A DNA stretch of 64,000 nucleotides from Cyanobacteria bacterium UBA6446. Lineage in GTDB: Bacteria; Cyanobacteriota; Vampirovibrionia; Gastranaerophilales; Gastranaerophilaceae. The stretch is from positions 27,735-91,734 of the forward strand of contig DJOE01000020.1 in NCBI GenBank assembly GCA_002438405.1, given 5' to 3'. Shown in pieces: positions 37,094 to 45,571 of this stretch. The notes beneath the pieces were generated by a model. It searched no databases, had not been told where the DNA came from, and saw only the letters and a program-made list of their open reading frames with translations. How positions within the stretch are numbered: the first letter of the stretch is position 1; the number at the start of each line of letters is the position of its first letter. The position numbers and the translations under genes are program-made.

Positions 37094-37771
37094 TTAAACC
37101 AAACCGTCTTTCATAGCTGTTGCAACAGCTTTTGAACGAGTTTTCACATACAATTTTTGCAAAATATTATGAACATGAGTTTTAGTCGTTGCAATTGTAA
37201 TAACTAATTTTTTAGATATTTGAGGATTTTTTAAACCCTCAACAAGAAGTGCTAAAACTTCCATTTCTCTTTCAGTTAAACCGTAAAGGTTTTTACCTTT
37301 TTGATAATTAATTTCTCCGTGCTTAGCTGATTCTGTTTGATTATTTTTGCGAATATTTGATAATACAACTCTTGCAATTGCAGGGTCTAACCAACCTACT
37401 CCCTCACTAACAGCCTTAATTGCAGAAATTGTTTGCTCAGAAGTAGCACCTTTGGTAATATAACCGTCAGCACCTGCTGCAAAAGAATCAAGGATATCAT
37501 CTTCATTATCTCTAGAAGTATTCATCAACACCTTAATTTCAGGCATTGCATTTTTTATTTTTCGAGTAGCCTCAATCCCGTCAATAGTCGGAAGTCCAAT
37601 ATCCATAATTACTAAATCCGGTTTAAGTTCAAGAGCTTGATTAACACCCTCCAGACCATCGGCAGAAGTTCCTAAAACTTCAATTGATTCATTGTTAGAC
37701 AATGCAAATGAAAGTCCCATTCTTGTCATATCATGATCTTCAATTATTGTAACTTTAATACTCTTCGACAT
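37094..37771 (-). CDS. NarL/FixJ-type response regulator
   Basis: The receiver domain has the acidic pocket IIEDHD and phospho-acceptor Asp57 in VIMDIGLP, with Thr and Lys switch residues (MNTSRDNE and ITKGAT). A LuxR-type helix-turn-helix closes the 225-residue protein (LTEREMEVLALLVEGLKNPQ). It is 23 bases downstream of a histidine kinase and is its probable partner. Targets are not visible. Confidence 0.92.
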   Translation of the reverse strand: MSKSIKVTIIEDHDMTRMGLSFALSNNESIEVLGTSADGLEGVNQALELKPDLVIMDIGLPTIDGIEATRKIKNAMPEIKVLMNTSRDNEDDILDSFAAGADGYITKGATSEQTISAIKAVSEGVGWLDPAIARVVLSNIRKNNQTESAKHGEINYQKGKNLYGLTEREMEVLALLVEGLKNPQISKKLVITIATTKTHVHNILQKLYVKTRSKAVATAMKDGLV

Positions 37772-37794
37772 CTTAAACCTTACCTTTTATAAAC

Positions 37795-39375
37795 TTAAAC
37801 TCTTGATTTTGCAACTACATTTGTCAATATAAATGAAAATTCACTGCCTTTATTTACTTTACTTTCAACCCAAATTTTACCACCGTGAGCTTCAATAATT
37901 TGTCTGGATAAATAAAGCCCCAACCCCGTACCGGTTGAACGTTTGCGACTTGTTCCTTGAGAAAATCTCATAAACAAATTCGGAATATCTTCCTTTGGAA
38001 TTCCGTTACCGTTATCAGCAACTGAAAAAATTAAATCTCCGCATTGTGCTTTTACATAAATATCAATTGTGCCGTCTTTGTTTGTATAATTGATTGCATT
38101 TCCACACAGATTGATAATTACACGCTTGATTTCTGCTCTGTCAGCATCTATTAGTAAATTTTCATCAACTTCATCATGAAGATTAAATGAAATATTTTTC
38201 TTCTTAGCAAGAGGTTCAAGTTCTTCATAACATTGTGTAACCAAATCATGAATACCAAACACCGTCTTGCATAATGATAATTTCCCGCTGTCAAATCTAT
38301 AAACTTCTAACAACGCATTAACTAAGCCTAATAAATCTTCATTGCTTTGTAACATCGTAGAAAGTAAAACTCTTTGTTTTTCTTCTAATTTTCCTAATGA
38401 ACCGTCAAGGAAGAATTTGAGAGTTTGAATTGCCGCAGATAATGGTGTTCTCAAATCGTGAGTAAGAGTTGCAATAAAATCATCTCTTAAACGTTCATTT
38501 TCTTTTTGAGCGCTAAAATCACGAATTACACCTACAAACTTTTCTACATCAGAATCATCTGTAACAAGTGATGCAAAATTGATTTCAACAGGTACAGATT
38601 CACCATTAATTGAATTTCTCAAATACAAATCTCTCATCAAAAATTCCGAGTTTTCACAAGATAAACCTAAGATAGTGCTTTTTACAGAAGATTTAGGAGC
38701 TTTGTTCATTTTAGGGTTATCAGAAAATGCAATCTCTTGAATTTTCATTTTGGTTAATGCATCAGCAGTCAATCCGACCATATTTTCACAAGCCGGATTT
38801 ACCTGTTCAATATTTCCTTGAGAATCAATTATAATAATACCGTCAGCACAATAGTTGATAATACCAGACAATTTCTTATTTGCAACAGTCAATTCTTTTG
38901 TTCTTTCTGCAACAATTTCTTCTAATTTTTCAGAATACTTTGTCAATTGGGCTTTTGCGTGTTCCAATTCTTCAATTTTATCTCTCAAATCAGATAACAA
39001 GTGACTTCTTTCAATACCATTCCTGATATTCATAATCAAATCATCATTATCCCAAGGTTTTTCAATATATTTATAAACCCCGATTTCATTAATTGTTTTA
39101 ATAGCATTCTCTTTATCAGCATAAGCCGTTAGTAAAATCATACTAGTTTCTGGATAAAGCTTTTTAGCTTCTCTCAAAAACTCTAAACCGTTCATCTCCG
39201 GCATCAAAAAGTCTGAGATAATCAAATCCGGAGAATTTGTTTTTAAGTATTCAATCGCTTTTATCGGGTCATTATAAACAACCACATCTTTAAAACCCTC
39301 AACTTTCATCAATGTACTAAAAGTTGAAGTTAATAATTTATCATCATCAACGTATAATATTTTCCCTAAAATCAT
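37795..39375 (-). CDS. hybrid sensor kinase: receiver, PAS, HisKA, HATPase
   Basis: The start at ATG 39373-39375 gives MILGKILYVDDDK, a receiver-domain opening. The frame is open 18 codons further, but there is no ribosome site there. Order: receiver (1-120, Asp in LIISDFLMPEMNG), helix linker (120-180), PAS (about 185-300), HisKA with His in THDLRTP near 305, and HATPase with NLCGNAINYT, DNGNGIP and GTGLGLY. No membrane segments, so it is cytoplasmic and senses through the PAS or the receiver. Starting with the receiver is characteristic of cyanobacteria-like phytochrome-free kinases. Confidence 0.92.
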   Translation of the reverse strand: MILGKILYVDDDKLLTSTFSTLMKVEGFKDVVVYNDPIKAIEYLKTNSPDLIISDFLMPEMNGLEFLREAKKLYPETSMILLTAYADKENAIKTINEIGVYKYIEKPWDNDDLIMNIRNGIERSHLLSDLRDKIEELEHAKAQLTKYSEKLEEIVAERTKELTVANKKLSGIINYCADGIIIIDSQGNIEQVNPACENMVGLTADALTKMKIQEIAFSDNPKMNKAPKSSVKSTILGLSCENSEFLMRDLYLRNSINGESVPVEINFASLVTDDSDVEKFVGVIRDFSAQKENERLRDDFIATLTHDLRTPLSAAIQTLKFFLDGSLGKLEEKQRVLLSTMLQSNEDLLGLVNALLEVYRFDSGKLSLCKTVFGIHDLVTQCYEELEPLAKKKNISFNLHDEVDENLLIDADRAEIKRVIINLCGNAINYTNKDGTIDIYVKAQCGDLIFSVADNGNGIPKEDIPNLFMRFSQGTSRKRSTGTGLGLYLSRQIIEAHGGKIWVESKVNKGSEFSFILTNVVAKSRV

Positions 39376-39457
39376 ACTTATATAATAAAATATTTTCTGA
39401 AAATAGACAAATTGTTTACAAAAACGCAATATTTGTTAATCTTGAAAGGAATAATTA

Positions 39458-39499
39458 AAAATTGTTAGTGATTAGTATTTCATAACCACTAACAATTTT
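39458..39499 (-). terminator. Terminator of the desulfoferrodoxin-ferritin operon
   Basis: A perfect 13-bp stem (39458-39470 with 39487-39499) directly follows the ferritin stop on the minus strand. The minus-strand T run follows. Confidence 0.85.
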
Positions 39500-39501
39500 G
39501 C

Positions 39502-40008
39502 CTAATAACTTGCAGGAGAATATTCTCTTGCTGAAAGTTCTCGATCTATCAAATATAATGCAGATTTTTCCTCTCCAAAAGCCTTAAGTTTTGAAATAAT
39601 ACGAAGAACAGAAGCTTCTTCTTCGGTTTGCTCTTTTAAATACCAGTCAATAAAGTTTCTTGTCGCTAAATCACATTCACCCTCAGATAAACTTGCAACA
39701 CAGTCAATAGAAGCCGTAATTGCACGCTCATGCTTATAAATCTGCTCAAAAACATCAAGTGGTCCATTCAAATCAAGACTCGGAGATTCCAAAGATTTTA
39801 ATCTGACTTGTGATTTTCTATTCAAAACATACTCAAACAAAATCATTCCGTGGTCAATTTCTTCTCTAGATTGTATTTTAGTCCAGTGAGAAAAGCCATA
39901 TAAACCAATTTCAGAAAAATACGCAGACATCGCCAAATATAAATAAGCGGAATAAAATTCTTTATTAATTTGTTCATTTAAAATGTCCTTAATTTTGTCA
40001 CTAATCAT
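39502..40008 (-). CDS. ftn: ferritin (bacterial non-heme type)
   Basis: Ferritin oxidises Fe(II) and stores it as ferric mineral in a 24-mer. The helical N-terminus LNEQINKEFYSAYLYLAMSA supplies the first ferroxidase Glu, and REEIDHG gives the Glu/His pair. The 168-residue length is normal. Its ATG overlaps the desulfoferrodoxin stop by 8 bases with SD GGGAGGGG. Pairing with superoxide reductase fits protection against iron-driven oxygen damage in an anaerobe. Confidence 0.94.
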   Translation of the reverse strand: MISDKIKDILNEQINKEFYSAYLYLAMSAYFSEIGLYGFSHWTKIQSREEIDHGMILFEYVLNRKSQVRLKSLESPSLDLNGPLDVFEQIYKHERAITASIDCVASLSEGECDLATRNFIDWYLKEQTEEEASVLRIISKLKAFGEEKSALYLIDRELSAREYSPASY

Positions 40009-40399
40009 GTTTCCCCTCCCATAATCCGTGAATATTACAATATTCTAAAGCACAATGCACATTTGAGGATTTATCAATTTCCATTACGGGTTTATCATTT
40101 GGAGAAAGGTACTTTAATTCAATTTTATTTCTATCTTCTGAGATAGTTTCAATAAATTGAATATAATGCTCTTCTGACATTGGGTGCAATGTAGAACCAA
40201 CTTGAATTACCTCTTCTCCACTTTCATTATGAATAAAAATTGGCACATGCTTTTCTTCTAGCATCTCATCAGACTTGTTGTGAGGTTTAAGATAGGTCAT
40301 TGGCTTGCCACAACATGAGAGTTCCCCATCTCCGGATAAAAGAACTTGAACCAAATTTCCACAAATTTCACATTTATACAAAGCTAATCGTTCTGACAT
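40001..40399 (-). CDS. dfx: desulfoferrodoxin (two-iron superoxide reductase)
   Basis: This protein reduces superoxide to peroxide without making oxygen, as in anaerobes. Center I cysteines are CEICG and SCCG near residues 10-32. Center II ligands are in EKHVPIF, GSTLHPM and CNIHGLW, the typical His/Cys set. The 132-residue length fits a two-domain protein. The SD AAAGGAG lies inside an inverted repeat (40409-40437), which could affect expression. It heads the dfx-ftn pair. Confidence 0.95.
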   Translation of the reverse strand: MSERLALYKCEICGNLVQVLLSGDGELSCCGKPMTYLKPHNKSDEMLEEKHVPIFIHNESGEEVIQVGSTLHPMSEEHYIQFIETISEDRNKIELKYLSPNDKPVMEIDKSSNVHCALEYCNIHGLWEGKHD

Positions 40400-40408
40400 A
40401 AAATACTC

Positions 40409-40437
40409 CTTTCAAGCTAAAATATAAGACTTGAAAG
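40409..40437. promoter_or_regulatory. Inverted repeat overlapping the dfx ribosome site
   Basis: CTTTCAAG (40409-40416) and CTTGAAAG (40430-40437) are perfect 8-bp arms with 13 bases between. On the minus strand the downstream arm overlaps the dfx Shine-Dalgarno. The spacer holds a TATATT-like -10. It could be an operator or an RNA hairpin that hides the SD. Confidence 0.45.
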
Positions 40438-40466
40438 AATTTATTCATTAGCAATATGGGGAATTT

Positions 40467-40697
40467 TTATTTACCTTTTTTCTCAATCAACAAATTATAA
40501 CCTAAAATTTCGCAGATATTTTTCAAATCCTTGAATGTAAGATATTCCCGTTTCAATTTTGCAGAAAAATTAGCCGGCTTTGTATCCTTGCCAGTCAATT
40601 CATTCAATTTGTCAGACAAATCTTTTTGGAGCATATATTCCTTATTAAGCAAAAACTTAACAAGTTGATAATCGGTCATATCATTAATAATCATCAT
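40467..40697 (-). CDS. small helix-turn-helix protein (XRE-like)
   Basis: This 76-residue protein contains a helix-turn-helix-like segment (LQKDLSDKLNEL then FSAKLKREYLTFKDLKNICE). It matches the small XRE-type proteins of gut bacteria that end in EILGY. The start is uncertain because no clear SD is seen; in-frame Met codons occur at 40697, 40694 and 40679, and an upstream one at 40724 looks too far into the leader. It lies 67 bases upstream of the desulfoferrodoxin gene in the same direction and may regulate that pair; this is only inferred. Confidence 0.6.
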   Translation of the reverse strand: MMIINDMTDYQLVKFLLNKEYMLQKDLSDKLNELTGKDTKPANFSAKLKREYLTFKDLKNICEILGYNLLIEKKGK

Positions 40698-40844
40698 TAG
40701 ATTATAAAATATATTGACTTTCAATGTAAAATTAGTTATATTGAATTACATATATATAGATTAGTTTATATATAAATAAACGAATAATAAAAGTAATGAC
40801 AATGAAAAAGACCAGATTTACACTAGCACTTGACAAAAAATAAA

Positions 40845-40874
40845 TTGGCAAAATAAAAAATTTTATGCTACAAT
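40845..40874 (+). promoter_or_regulatory. Promoter of the SRP RNA gene
   Basis: TTGGCA (40845-40850) and TACAAT (40869-40874) are 18 bases apart, and the -10 is extended by TGC (TGCTACAAT). The predicted start at about 40881 coincides with the first base of the RNA stem. Confidence 0.75.
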
Positions 40875-40880
40875 AATCAT

Positions 40881-41139
40881 AAGCCGTACTCCACGGGGAA
40901 TTGCAATCCCTCGACCCGAAGCTTATGCGGGGTGCAGAGTCTGTTGTGAGGACTTTATAGGTCCGTTAAAATTTAATATGATTGTTGATAGCAATAGTTA
41001 AGATGGCGTAAACTTTCGAACCGTGTCAGGGGGGAAACTCAGCAGCACTAAGATTGATCTTACGGGTGTTTTAATTGTTGAAGGAGAAAGTATTAGAGGA
41101 TAGCGAATTTATGATTTTCGATAGACAGTAGTACGGCTT
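40881..41139 (+). ncRNA. ffs: signal recognition particle RNA, long form with Alu domain
   Basis: The ends pair as AAGCCGTACT (40881-40890) with AGTACGGCTT (41130-41139), the closing stem. The conserved domain IV hairpin is at 41023-41048: GTGTCAGG, a GAAA tetraloop at 41034-41037, then AGCAGCAC. The roughly 259-nt length and a structured 5' end indicate the long bacterial form with an Alu domain, as in Bacillus and some cyanobacteria. The short 4.5S form of E. coli lacks it. T residues after the 3' arm act as terminator. The RNA scaffolds Ffh for membrane targeting. Confidence 0.93.
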
Positions 41140-41246
41140 TTTTATTGTTTTAATTAAGAAAGTCATAGCAAAACAGATTACATAATGTTACTAATTTAAT
41201 TTTCAAATTATTCATATAACATACTATGGAAAGGAGAAAATTAAAT

Positions 41247-41807
41247 ATGAAATCAGTTACAACATTTGATTTACAATATGCTCATCGATTTTTAAACTTT
41301 AAAGGAGAAGCGCAATATTTACACGGACATACCGGAACCTTAACAATTGAAGTTGAAGATTCCATCAACGCAGGAGTAAATATGGTATTTCCTTGCAGCG
41401 AGATAAAAAAAATTGCTTGGGGAATACTAAAAAACTTTGACCACGCACTAATTTTAAGAGAAGATGACCCATTATTACCAATAATATTTGATATTTATGA
41501 AAAACAAGGAATTAAAAACGGAGCTCCTCAAAATACTAACATAGGAGAATCTTTTAAAACAGAATTAGCAACCGCATATCCGAATTGCAGAGTCGTTGTA
41601 ACAAAGGAAACAATGACAACTGAGGGAATGATAAAAATAGTATATGATTTACTAAAAGATAAATTAAATATTTCGAAAATAACGTTCACAAGTGGAGATA
41701 ATGCCGCAACAGAAGAATATAAAATTGATAAAACAATAGAGCGATGCCCTTTATGCGGAATTGCACTAACGAACGGAATCTGTACAAAATGCGGATATAA
41801 AAAATAA
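41247..41807 (+). CDS. PTPS/QueD-like protein with C-terminal zinc ribbon
   Basis: The start at ATG 41247 has AAAGGAG nine bases upstream; the ATG at 41226 lies before that site. The 186-residue protein has the PTPS/6-carboxytetrahydropterin synthase zinc site (AHRFLNF, LHGHTGTL), FDHALIL and KETMTTEGM. The usual catalytic Cys four residues before HGH is Ala here (EAQYLHGH). A four-cysteine ribbon CPLCG/CTKCG ends the protein. QueD makes the queuosine precursor; without the Cys this one may use a different reaction or be a pterin lyase. No queuosine genes adjoin it. Confidence 0.82.
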   Translation: MKSVTTFDLQYAHRFLNFKGEAQYLHGHTGTLTIEVEDSINAGVNMVFPCSEIKKIAWGILKNFDHALILREDDPLLPIIFDIYEKQGIKNGAPQNTNIGESFKTELATAYPNCRVVVTKETMTTEGMIKIVYDLLKDKLNISKITFTSGDNAATEEYKIDKTIERCPLCGIALTNGICTKCGYKK

Positions 41808-41822
41808 TAATAACTATATACT

Positions 41823-41860
41823 AAAAACATTCGGTTTTGTTTTAAAGTCGAATGTTTTTT
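41823..41860 (+). terminator. Terminator after the PTPS-like gene
   Basis: AAAAACATTCG (41823-41833) pairs with CGAATGTTTTT (41849-41859) around a 15-nt loop. Confidence 0.8.
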
Positions 41861-41881
41861 AGTTTTCTATAAAAATTACAA

Positions 41882-42835
41882 TTATTTCAATTCTTTTTCC
41901 GTAATATACCTTGGACGAGCCTTGACTTCACGATAAACTTGTCCTATGTATTCACCAATAACACCTAAACAAAAGATTTGCAAACCACCAAAAAAGCACA
42001 ATAAAATTATCATTGTTGCAAATCCGTTTGGAGAATTATGCAAAAATAACTTTTCAAAAACGGTTTCCAAACCAACTAAAAAGCCAAATAATGCCATTAA
42101 AAACCCTAAACAAGCTACAATTCTTAAAGGTACAATACTAAATGAAGTTATACCATTTAATGCTAAACCCATAAGTGACATAAAATTAAATTTTGACTTT
42201 CCTGCAAATCGAGGTTTTACATCAAAATACACAGTAGAAGTTTTTAAACCGAGTTCATGAAACACTCCACGCAAAAATAAAGATTTTTCAGGATATAATT
42301 CTAAAATATCCAATGCTCGCTTGCTTACCAATCTATAATCAGAATGGTTCATAGCAATTTTTGCACCAAGTAAATTCATAACTTTATAAAACATTACTGC
42401 GGTTGTTTTCTTGAAAAAGCCATCTGTTTTCCTATCGTTCCTAATACCTAAAACAATATCATAACCCTTTTGATACTCATCAAGAAATCTTTCAATTGCA
42501 AGTTCATCTTGTTGCAAGTCGGCATCAATAGATACAACACAATCACAACCAAGATTTCTTACCCCCTCCAAACCAGCAATAAGAGCTTTTTGGTTGCCAT
42601 AATTCCTTATAAACTTTTGACCTTTGATAAGAGAATTTTCATTATGCAATTTTTCAATTAAATTCCAAGTATTATCAACTGAACCATCATCAATCAAATA
42701 TAAATAACTATCAGGTGTTATTTTTTGTTTATCAATTAAGTCTTTCAAAACTTCTAAAAGTCTTTTACATGTGGATTCTACGCATAGTTCCTCATTGTAA
42801 CATGGGATTATAATCGCTAATTTTGGTGTTTGCAT
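41882..42835 (-). CDS. membrane glycosyltransferase, family 2 (GtrB/DPM1-like)
   Basis: The enzyme likely moves a sugar from a nucleotide donor to undecaprenyl phosphate for later flipping. The GT2 A-fold has the opening LAIIIPCYNEE, the metal site SIDADLQQD (near 102) and HSDYRLVSK. Two C-terminal membrane helices (about residues 228-255 and 265-295) anchor it, as in GtrB and polyisoprenyl-phosphate glycosyltransferases. The 317-residue length is normal. The donor and acceptor cannot be named. It is divergent from the YdjC deacetylase, with which it may share a glycan pathway. Confidence 0.9.
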   Translation of the reverse strand: MQTPKLAIIIPCYNEELCVESTCKRLLEVLKDLIDKQKITPDSYLYLIDDGSVDNTWNLIEKLHNENSLIKGQKFIRNYGNQKALIAGLEGVRNLGCDCVVSIDADLQQDELAIERFLDEYQKGYDIVLGIRNDRKTDGFFKKTTAVMFYKVMNLLGAKIAMNHSDYRLVSKRALDILELYPEKSLFLRGVFHELGLKTSTVYFDVKPRFAGKSKFNFMSLMGLALNGITSFSIVPLRIVACLGFLMALFGFLVGLETVFEKLFLHNSPNGFATMIILLCFFGGLQIFCLGVIGEYIGQVYREVKARPRYITEKELK

Positions 42836-42897
42836 TTTAACTCTCTTTCTAATATCATAATTATATTATTTCATAAGAATTATGCAAGGATATCCGT

Positions 42898-43740
42898 ATG
42901 ATAAATAAAAAATTTATTCTTAATGCTGACGATTTTGGGTTAACTCAAGCGCACAATCAAGCAGTTTTAGAGGGTTATAATAACGGTTTTTTAACAAGTG
43001 CAAGCTTATGTGCTAATGGTGAAGCTTTTGAAAGTGCTGTTCATGATATTTTACCGGATTGTCCAAATTTAGGAATAGCTGCACATTTAAATATTATGGA
43101 GGGTAAATCATTAACTGATTCGCCTTTATTAACAGATGATAGCGGATATTTTAATGTAGGTTATGGTTATTTAATTCTAAATCAACATAAAAAGGAATTA
43201 CTTGAACAAATAGAAAATGAATTTAGAGCGCAAATTGAAAAAGTTCAAGCAAATACAACAATTGATCATTTGGATTCTCATGTGCATACACACGCAATTC
43301 CCAAGATTTTCAAAATTGTTTGCAAGTTAGCAAAAGAATATAATATTAAATACGTTAGAACACAATTCGAAGAATTATATTTTATTCCTAAACTTGAAAA
43401 GCATTTGAATTTAAATTACCCATTAAATATAGTAAAAATAGCATTATTGCAATATTTCACAAAAATTAACCGAAAAACAATAGACGAATATCAGTTGAAA
43501 ACAAATGATTTTATTATTGGAGTCGGCTATACAGGAATGATGGATTCTGATGCTATTGAATATGGACTTAAAGCTCTTGATGAAGAATGCATAGCAGAAG
43601 CTCTTATCCACCCTTGCAAATATAATAACTGTACAAAAGATTCTCACACTAAAGAATTTTCAATAACTCAAAATATGACATTGAAAGATACTATTGCAAG
43701 ACTTGGTTTTGATTTAACAAATTATAAGAATTTAGATTGA
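42898..43740 (+). CDS. YdjC/ChbG-family carbohydrate deacetylase
   Basis: The opening FILNADDFGLTQAHN holds the metal Asp pair, and HLN and DSHVHTHA carry the metal histidines. The family removes acetyl groups from acetylated sugars such as chitooligosaccharides or glycolipids. The 280-residue length is normal. The ribosome site is AAGGA. No signal peptide is seen. It ends in a TGATG overlap with the exported phospholipase-like gene, so the two are co-translated. Confidence 0.9.
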   Translation: MINKKFILNADDFGLTQAHNQAVLEGYNNGFLTSASLCANGEAFESAVHDILPDCPNLGIAAHLNIMEGKSLTDSPLLTDDSGYFNVGYGYLILNQHKKELLEQIENEFRAQIEKVQANTTIDHLDSHVHTHAIPKIFKIVCKLAKEYNIKYVRTQFEELYFIPKLEKHLNLNYPLNIVKIALLQYFTKINRKTIDEYQLKTNDFIIGVGYTGMMDSDAIEYGLKALDEECIAEALIHPCKYNNCTKDSHTKEFSITQNMTLKDTIARLGFDLTNYKNLD

Positions 43741-45569
43741 TGAAAAAGATTATTGCGACAATCTTATTGTTAGGACTTCTTGGCGGATTTTCCGGTTTTA
43801 TTATTTGTAATAACCAAACAAAGGAAGTTTTAGAAGTTTATTCTCCGAGCAAACTCGGGATTGACTTAAACAAAGACAAAGTCATTGATAGAGATGAAAT
43901 TATTTGCGTTGCAGGTAGTGAAACTTTTTCTCTAACTTCAGATGATAAATTCACCCAAAAGTACTCAAAGTTATTCAATCTGACAAGATTAGAGATGATA
44001 AGTCTTGGATATTTAGCACAAGACTACGCAACTAAAACAATCGAAAACAAGAATGTTTCTGTAAAATTTACAGGGAAACAAAATAGTGAATGTAAATTTG
44101 CCAAAATTAAAATAAACGGTTTAAATTACAAAACAATACTTGAAAATAGCGGATTTGGTCTTAAGAACAATAAAATTGGAAATATAATTAAGTTCAAGAA
44201 AAATCTAGCATCAGCAAAGAAGTTACACCTTGTTATACTAAATCACCATTCAAATAAATATCACACCCTAGACTGCAAATTTGCAAAACTTGCTCACGAC
44301 ACAGTAATAATCCCTCAAAAACAACTACCAAAAACAGCAAAACCTTGCAAATATTGTCATAATTTGAATAAGAAGCTTAAAAAGAAATTTCACAAACATA
44401 AAAAGCAGAATCTATATTATTTCAACTATGAAATACCCAAAATTCCAGCTCCTCCAACAATCATTTCTGATGGAAACATTTCATTATTCTTCACAAATTT
44501 CACCCAGAAACTAAAACCTGACAACAAATGTCAAACACACGTATGCAATGAATTTGTCAAGCTTACAAACAACGCAACTGAGTCTATTGATATTGCAATT
44601 TTTGGATATGAAAACATTCCGGAAGTTACAAATGCGTTGAAACAAGCAAAATCAAGAGGGGTAAAAATTCGTTATGTTTATGATGAATATTTTAATCCGG
44701 CACAAAATATTTACTCTGGGAATGACATAATAAAAGAGATTGCAGAGATTTCAAAATCTGATAGAAAAGAAAATTCAACAAATAGTAACATGCTAATGCA
44801 TAACAAATTTATCATTTTTGATAATAAAATTGTTTATACTGGTTCTATGAATTTTTCTCAAAATGGACTATCTGGTTATGACCAAAATGACGTTATCATA
44901 ATCAATTCAAAAGAAATTGCAAAATTATATAGTCAAGAATTTGAACAAATGTTATCTGGAAAATTTCACAAAGATAAAATTAAAACTCAAATGAATAATA
45001 CCTACAAAATCGGAAATAGTGCAATCGAAGTTTATTTTTCACCGCAAGATAAATCATCTCTTCGAATAATTCAACTTATTCAAAACTCAAAACATTATAT
45101 CTATATTCCAACCTTTTTAATAACTCATTCAAAAATTTCAAATGAACTTATTAAAGCTCGACAAAGAGGAGTTGATGTTAGAATGATAATGGACGCAAAT
45201 AATGTTCACACAAAAAACTCAAAACATCAAATTTTACGAAAAAATGGAATTGCAGTAAAAATAGAAAATTATGCTGGAAAATTACACTCAAAAACAATGA
45301 TTATTGATGATGAATATATTATTATGGGTTCAATGAATTTTTCCAACAGTGGTGAAAACAAAAATGACGAAAATATGCTCGTAATCAATAAGCCTCGACT
45401 TGCCAAAAGATACAAAGAATTTTTCAACTACCTATGGGCAATGATTCCAAACAGATACCTCAAATACAATCCAAAAGCAGAAAGTAAAGACTCTATTGGC
45501 TCTTGCTCAGATGGTGTTGATAACAACTTCAACGGGAAAATTGATAAGCAGGAAGACTCTTGTAAATAA
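43740..45569 (+). CDS. exported phospholipase D-like protein with calcium-type motifs
   Basis: The ATG at 43740 overlaps the previous TGA. The N-terminus MKKIIATILLLGLLGGF is a signal peptide or anchor. A dockerin-like loop DLNKDKVIDRDE lies at residues 42-53. A Cys/His module (YHTLDCKFAKLAHDT to PCKYC, about 177-211) precedes two HKD motifs, MHNKFIIFD (near 353) and LHSKTMIID (near 515), which together form one PLD active site. The C-terminus repeats the pattern CSDGVDNNFNGKIDKQEDSC. The order suggests a surface or secreted phosphodiesterase (nuclease or lipase). The substrate is unknown. Confidence 0.85.
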   Translation: MKKIIATILLLGLLGGFSGFIICNNQTKEVLEVYSPSKLGIDLNKDKVIDRDEIICVAGSETFSLTSDDKFTQKYSKLFNLTRLEMISLGYLAQDYATKTIENKNVSVKFTGKQNSECKFAKIKINGLNYKTILENSGFGLKNNKIGNIIKFKKNLASAKKLHLVILNHHSNKYHTLDCKFAKLAHDTVIIPQKQLPKTAKPCKYCHNLNKKLKKKFHKHKKQNLYYFNYEIPKIPAPPTIISDGNISLFFTNFTQKLKPDNKCQTHVCNEFVKLTNNATESIDIAIFGYENIPEVTNALKQAKSRGVKIRYVYDEYFNPAQNIYSGNDIIKEIAEISKSDRKENSTNSNMLMHNKFIIFDNKIVYTGSMNFSQNGLSGYDQNDVIIINSKEIAKLYSQEFEQMLSGKFHKDKIKTQMNNTYKIGNSAIEVYFSPQDKSSLRIIQLIQNSKHYIYIPTFLITHSKISNELIKARQRGVDVRMIMDANNVHTKNSKHQILRKNGIAVKIENYAGKLHSKTMIIDDEYIIMGSMNFSNSGENKNDENMLVINKPRLAKRYKEFFNYLWAMIPNRYLKYNPKAESKDSIGSCSDGVDNNFNGKIDKQEDSCK

Positions 45570-45571
45570 AT

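Noticed and set aside
40796..40843. 15-codon frame starting ATGACAATGAAAAAG
   Set aside because: It lies just upstream of the SRP RNA promoter, has no ribosome site, and is likely chance.
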